Part shown: in pieces, positions 29,739-33,915 of the stretch
How positions within the stretch are numbered: the stretch's first letter is position 1
Layout: every line of letters begins with the position of its first letter
NCBI GenBank assembly: GCA_051453625.1
Contig: JBOZIK010000001.1
Coordinates: forward strand, 118,870,872-118,904,786
Length of the DNA: 33,915 nt
Reading direction: 5' to 3'
From: Welwitschia mirabilis
Taxonomy: Eukaryota; Gnetophyta; Gnetopsida; Welwitschiales
The notes under the pieces: generated by a model
What the model was told of the DNA's origin: nothing
Database searches by the model: none
The model's input: the letters and a program-made list of their open reading frames with translations, nothing else
Program-made: the position numbers and the translations under genes

Positions 29739-31130
29739 CTAATGTTATATCATCCGTTAGAAGCATATTAGACTAACAATCCATTTCTCTATCAATGAAA
29801 TACAACTATTATAAAGATGCACCAAATTTGAAAATGCCAATATCAGCTATAAGGAAGGTCAAAATTATAATAAAATCATATTTGAATAAAAATTTTTACT
29901 GGCCCATATTTTCATCATTCCACTTGTTATATACAAGCTAAGAATGACTATCTTTTCATATATATTGTCTTATTGGAATTAAGGGCTACTTAGAGAATAA
30001 TTCTAGTTGGTTTGACATGTTCTAATCTCTCAAGCATAATTCAACTCTTATTATTTTATTAATAATTGATTACTAAGTAGAATTTACTTGTTAAGCATTG
30101 ATCATTTATTTGACTAATATAGACATTATATTTTATTCTAATAATAGTTGATCCAAATCCATGAATTGTTGTCTTAGATTATCTATGATAGTTATTACAA
30201 CCTCAAATTTAACATTTCCAATAAAGAGCATGGTTCATTATTTTCCATTATCAGAATATTTAATAGATCAAGATGTTGATAGATAAGATGATAATTTTGC
30301 ACTAATTCGGTCTTGCTAATTGCTATAGAAAACTTTATAATTAACTTTGTATGATATAAAGTCTATTTTGAGTTTTTTTGACTGCTAATACATGTTGCAG
30401 TTGTTTATAAAGTCTTCAAGCAAAAATTGTACATACAATGTTCATTAACTACTTAATGCTATCATGTGGCTATCTCTTCAACAATGGGATTATATAATAA
30501 TTATTTAATTTTTATGCTTAAGTGGTTCTTACAACATCAAATGAATTTGTATCACATAGCTAAACATAAAGGGGCAATCATTTCTATTGTTATAAATAAA
30601 AGAATCCTAATCCTAAGCATGCAGCTCCCCCACTACTTTACCTTGGCGTTGATTTATCTATTCATAAGCAAGTATGCCACATGATTTTTGAAATGATTTT
30701 GCTTCTAAGAGGATCATCATTTTTACATTTTCATTTTTAGAAGCAAACAGGTTTTGAGTAAGAGCAAAACATCATTCACCTTATGTACTCTTTTTTATTT
30801 TTATCNNNNNNNNNNNNNNNNNNNNNNNNNNNNNNNNNNNNNNNNNNNNNNNNNNNNNNNNNNNNNNNNNNNNNNNNNNNNNNNNNNNNNNNNNNNNNNN
30901 NNNNNCCTTATGTACTCTTTTTTATTTTTATCTTTTTACATTTTTATTTTTAATCTAAGCTTTATGCTGTACTTTTGTTGTTTATTTCATGTTTATTCAT
31001 TCTTTTAATTTTTATTTTTCTTAAATTCTTTACATTTGTTGTATTCACTTGCTTAGATTTCATTAAGATATTTCTTATTTTGTATACCATTCTAATCATT
31101 TTATAGAAAAATAAACCTAATAAATTGCAG
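29739..31130 (+). other. Unassigned stretch, possibly the leader of another retroelement
   Basis: No frame above 85 codons looks real and no LTR partner is seen. The last 400 bases are T-rich (ttttttatttttatc) and end aataaattgcag, which looks like a polypyrimidine tract with a 3' splice-type end before the next frame. A 100-N gap (30806-30905) is flanked by the same 26 bp (30780-30805 and 30906-30931). Confidence 0.45.
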
Positions 31131-31138
31131 ATGCACAA

Positions 31139-32650
31139 ATGGATAAGCCATTAGTAGTAGACAAAACCGAAGAAAAGATTAAACTAAGGACTAAAAGAAA
31201 ATAGGATAAAAATGCACTAAGTGAAGAACCCTATCCCAAGTAGTTAATGTAGCCTGGTAGTAACAGATTTGCAAGTTAAAAGAAAAAATGCAATTATGAA
31301 ATTAAGATTACTCTAGACCCTATAATTGTAAAGAGAATAAAGCAAGGATTAAAGATTCCTCTAACTAGAGGAAATCATTAAGACAAGCGGAAAAAAATAA
31401 AACTTTAGAAATAAAGAAGAATAAAACACAATCATCCAAAAATAAAGAAAGTGAAAATACAATTATATTAACTCCATTTAAATTAAATATAGTTAAAAAA
31501 TGTTTATAGGAGACTTTAAAATAGGCACAAATATCATGAAAATGAAAATCAAATGTAATGAGTAACTGATAAAATCAAAAGACAAATCCAAAGTATTCAT
31601 ACCTGATACCTCACTAAAATGTACAAGTGAAATCAAAGAAGTCATAGAGGAGCACCAGACCTCTACTACAGTGCTCAAGTCTTAATTTTGAATAAAGTTT
31701 TAAATTAATAAATAATAATAGTAATGATTAATAAATATTCATGATTAAGGTTTTATTAAGAAAATTAACTTGATGCTGAAATTACAAAAATTATGAACTA
31801 AAACTTTCTACAAGCTTACAAAAATGAACTAGACTTTTATTATTAAGGCTAGAGGTAGCTTTATTCCTTTAGAAGTAAGAAAATTTTATGCTAATATGGA
31901 GCTCCATAAAGAAATGAATGAGAAACTATAGAAAGAAGTCAAGATTTATGCTATTATTAATGGGGTTAAGGTACATATCTTACCTCAAATTATCTCACAT
32001 ATTGCTAGTCTACTTGAAGTAGGATTATTGATTAAGAAAGATCATTCATTATGAAATAAGATTAGGATAATTACAAAAACCAAGAAAACTAAGATTATAA
32101 AAAATAAAGAAATAATTGGATTAGGAGGTTTTAAATGGGATTTTTTTTTAATCCTATCTTGACGATGATCTTATAGGGCTTGATAAGGAATGCTTTAGGA
32201 GTCTCTCATCACTTCTCTTTCAAGATATATCATATTGAGTTATTTCTCAACATTGAAGTAGAGAAAATAATAAGCCTTTCTTAATTTAGTTTTTTTATAA
32301 TTAAGTACTTTTTGTTATTAAAAAAATAAAATAGACTACCCTTCCCATGTTAAATCAAATCTTCAAAGATCAGAATGTTTCTCTTAATGATATAAGAACA
32401 TGAACTAAATCAATGGTACTTGATGATATTTTAATTAATTTCTTTATATTAGTAGCTAATGGTTTATAGAAACTAAAGCAATGTGCTCCACTAAGTATAG
32501 CCTTAGAAATTTATTCATTAAGTTTAGTAGCATGCTAGTATAGGAAAAAAATTGAAATAGTCATCTAAAAAATTAGACAATATTATAGAAGGACTTGAAT
32601 AAGTCAAATATAACTTAGCTGACGAAATTGGGTAGGTTAAGAATGTAATT
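31139..32650 (+). pseudogene. Plant transposon-protein-like ORF (PF20167 type), decayed
   Basis: An ATG at 31139 opens a Lys/Arg-rich start (MDKPLVVDKTEEKIKLRTKR). Further on, one frame reads ARGSFIPLEVRKFYANMELH (about 31849-31908), then VKIYAIINGVKVHILPQIIS and SLLEVGLLIKKDH (to 32051). This follows the pattern VREFYANL.......V.VRG..I.FSP..I...L found in the 'putative plant transposon protein' family carried by some plant gypsy elements. Downstream fragments (LIGLDKECFRSLSS, FFILVANGL) may be the rest of it. Many stops and frame changes. Function of the family is not established. Confidence 0.45.
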
Positions 32651-33308
32651 AAATAGTAGAACATGATTCTATGGATCATTTCAAAAAATCTTTACATCTT
32701 GAAATTAATGAAGAAACCAACCATACTAGGACATTTCAATAGAAGAAACTTTAAAGATGAAATTAAGAATATAGATTTTTAATTACTTGTTTACTATCTT
32801 TAAGCTTAACTCATATTTTGCATAATGTAGTTATAATGAAATTTATCATTTTAGGAAATAAGAAATACTTATTGAAATTATTCCTTTTTTTCTTTTTTTC
32901 TTTTTTTTTTTCATTTCTTTTGATTATAGTTTAGTTAGTATGTGCAATGTTTAAAGGGAATAGTTTTGAATTATGTGGAAAGAATGCATTCACATCAAAT
33001 TTGATAACTATGTTTACACATTAGCTAGACATATTTTATACTATTCTATATATTGAAAATTATGTTTCTTTTTATTTAAGTAATTACTTAGACTAAAACT
33101 ATTTGTAATCAAATGATGTAAAGCTTCAATTTTTATGTTTGCTTACAAATTGATCTTTGAAAAATCTGAAGTTTGGTTATTTTATATTGAGGCCTAATGC
33201 TATGTTTTTTATCTTAACAACATATAAAATTCTAGTCTTAATGCTTAATTTATGCATATATTTTCTATTTTTTCTCTTTTAACATTGGTTGTCATACAAT
33301 GTTAATTG
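32651..33308. other. Unassigned AT-rich stretch
   Basis: Contains a T/C run (32882-32920) and otherwise no frame, repeat or motif that I can place. Confidence 0.5.
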
Positions 33309-33309
33309 T

Positions 33310-33547
33310 TTAAGATGTAGTTTGTTTTTATTCAGCAATAATTTTTATTTATGTTCTTGGACTATATGAATTAATTAACAACCACTCAAGAAAATAATAT
33401 GACTATAGCACAAAATTCAAGTTTTTATTTAAGGCATAGTTTATTTTCATTTAGCAATAATTTTTGGTTATGTCCTTAGACTAAATGAATTAACTGAAAA
33501 TCACTTAGGAAAATAATATGACTTTAGCACAAAACTCAAGTTTTTAC
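33310..33547 (+). repeat. 119-bp tandem duplication
   Basis: agcaataatttttatttatg at 33334 and agcaataatttttggttatg at 33453 mark two head-to-tail units. Both continue through actaaatgaattaa-, aaaataatatgact(a/t)tagc- and aa(a/t)tcaagttttta-like text. About 85-90% alike by eye. No gap lies between them, so the duplication is real. Confidence 0.85.
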
Positions 33548-33915
33548 AAAACATAGCCTTTAACAAGGATGTTGCGGTGTGTATTTGTGCAATAGTTCAC
33601 GTTCAAATTCAATTCTGTTAATTATCAATAAGATGCAAAATACAACACGCTAGTATAAACGGAGTGATCCGAATGTTGTAATTCCATCGAAGGCCAATGG
33701 TATGGATAAGAAAGAGTTAATTTCAGAAAAGAAATATGTAACTCTAATCTATGGAATCTTAAATTGCAATGCATGAATTGAGATAACGATGCAAGACTAA
33801 TCTATAAAAATAAATAGTAATGCACCTAATCTAATTATGCTCAATCTTAACGAAGGCTGCCCTCATAATCTATATAATTAGAGAAACCTGTCACGAATCT
33901 ATAACAACATAAACT
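33548..33915. other. Non-coding stretch with retained CpG
   Basis: About a dozen CpG sites in under 350 bases (gcggtg, cacgtt, aacacgct, aaacggag, tccgaat, atcgaag, aacgatg, cacgaat), against very few per kb elsewhere in the window. No frame is seen. It may be the start of a younger or differently methylated insertion that runs off the window end. Confidence 0.5.

Noticed and set aside
30466-30684. Open frame of 72 codons
   Set aside because: No recognised domain, no start context or repeat support, AT-biased residues; probably chance.

Overview
The window is a very AT-rich stretch of a large, repeat-filled seed-plant nuclear genome, most likely a flowering plant; nothing narrows it further. 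No intact host gene, rRNA, functional tRNA gene or CRISPR array is visible. Almost every segment I can place is an old, decayed LTR retrotransposon: Ty3/gypsy of the Athila/Tat (tRNA-Asp primed) type, Ty3/gypsy chromovirus of the Tekay/Del type (chromodomain, initiator-Met primer site), and Ty1/copia. CpG is scarce, most in-frame stops look like former CAA/CAG codons, and related copies differ mainly by C-to-T and G-to-A changes, as expected of long-methylated silent chromatin.

Layout. 1-420: degenerate tandem repeat of about 155-170 bp. 588-766: 3' end of a chromovirus-like LTR built from about 60-bp units that each start with a primer-binding-site-like motif; it abuts a minus-strand Ty1/copia element (gag remnant about 1021-1460, primer site 1503-1519, LTR 1520-2601). 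2690-7882: Athila/Tat element 1 on the plus strand (gag tail, protease, start of reverse transcriptase, then directly the GPY/F end of integrase, a 3' untranslated region and polypurine tract), followed by its LTR from 7883. 9490-10440: a separate Athila/Tat integrase fragment. 10826-17045: Athila/Tat element 2 (5' LTR, tRNA-Asp primer site at 12431, gag-like frames, an unrecognised conserved frame, GPY/F end, polypurine tract). Its 3' LTR starts at 17046 and is split by a nested chromovirus.

17371-28818: the nested Tekay/Del-like chromovirus, 11.4 kb, with two LTRs of about 4.2 kb and only about 3 kb between them (gag, a scrap of integrase, the end of the chromodomain). It is flanked by ATATT/CTATT, and the interrupted LTR resumes exactly at 28824, which an uninterrupted relative at 11126-11150 confirms. 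29739-33915: more decayed retroelement-like sequence with a plant-transposon-protein-like frame, a 119-bp tandem duplication and a terminal stretch that keeps more CpG than the rest.

The most interesting structure is in the chromovirus LTRs. Both LTR ends contain serial copies of the primer-binding site, so the LTR/internal boundary can apparently move by one unit per cycle. The LTR also carries three tRNA-like A-box/B-box modules and an array of imperfect hairpins. Separately, most of the 100-bp runs of N are flanked by the same sequence on both sides, which points to unmerged contig ends and false duplication in the assembly.
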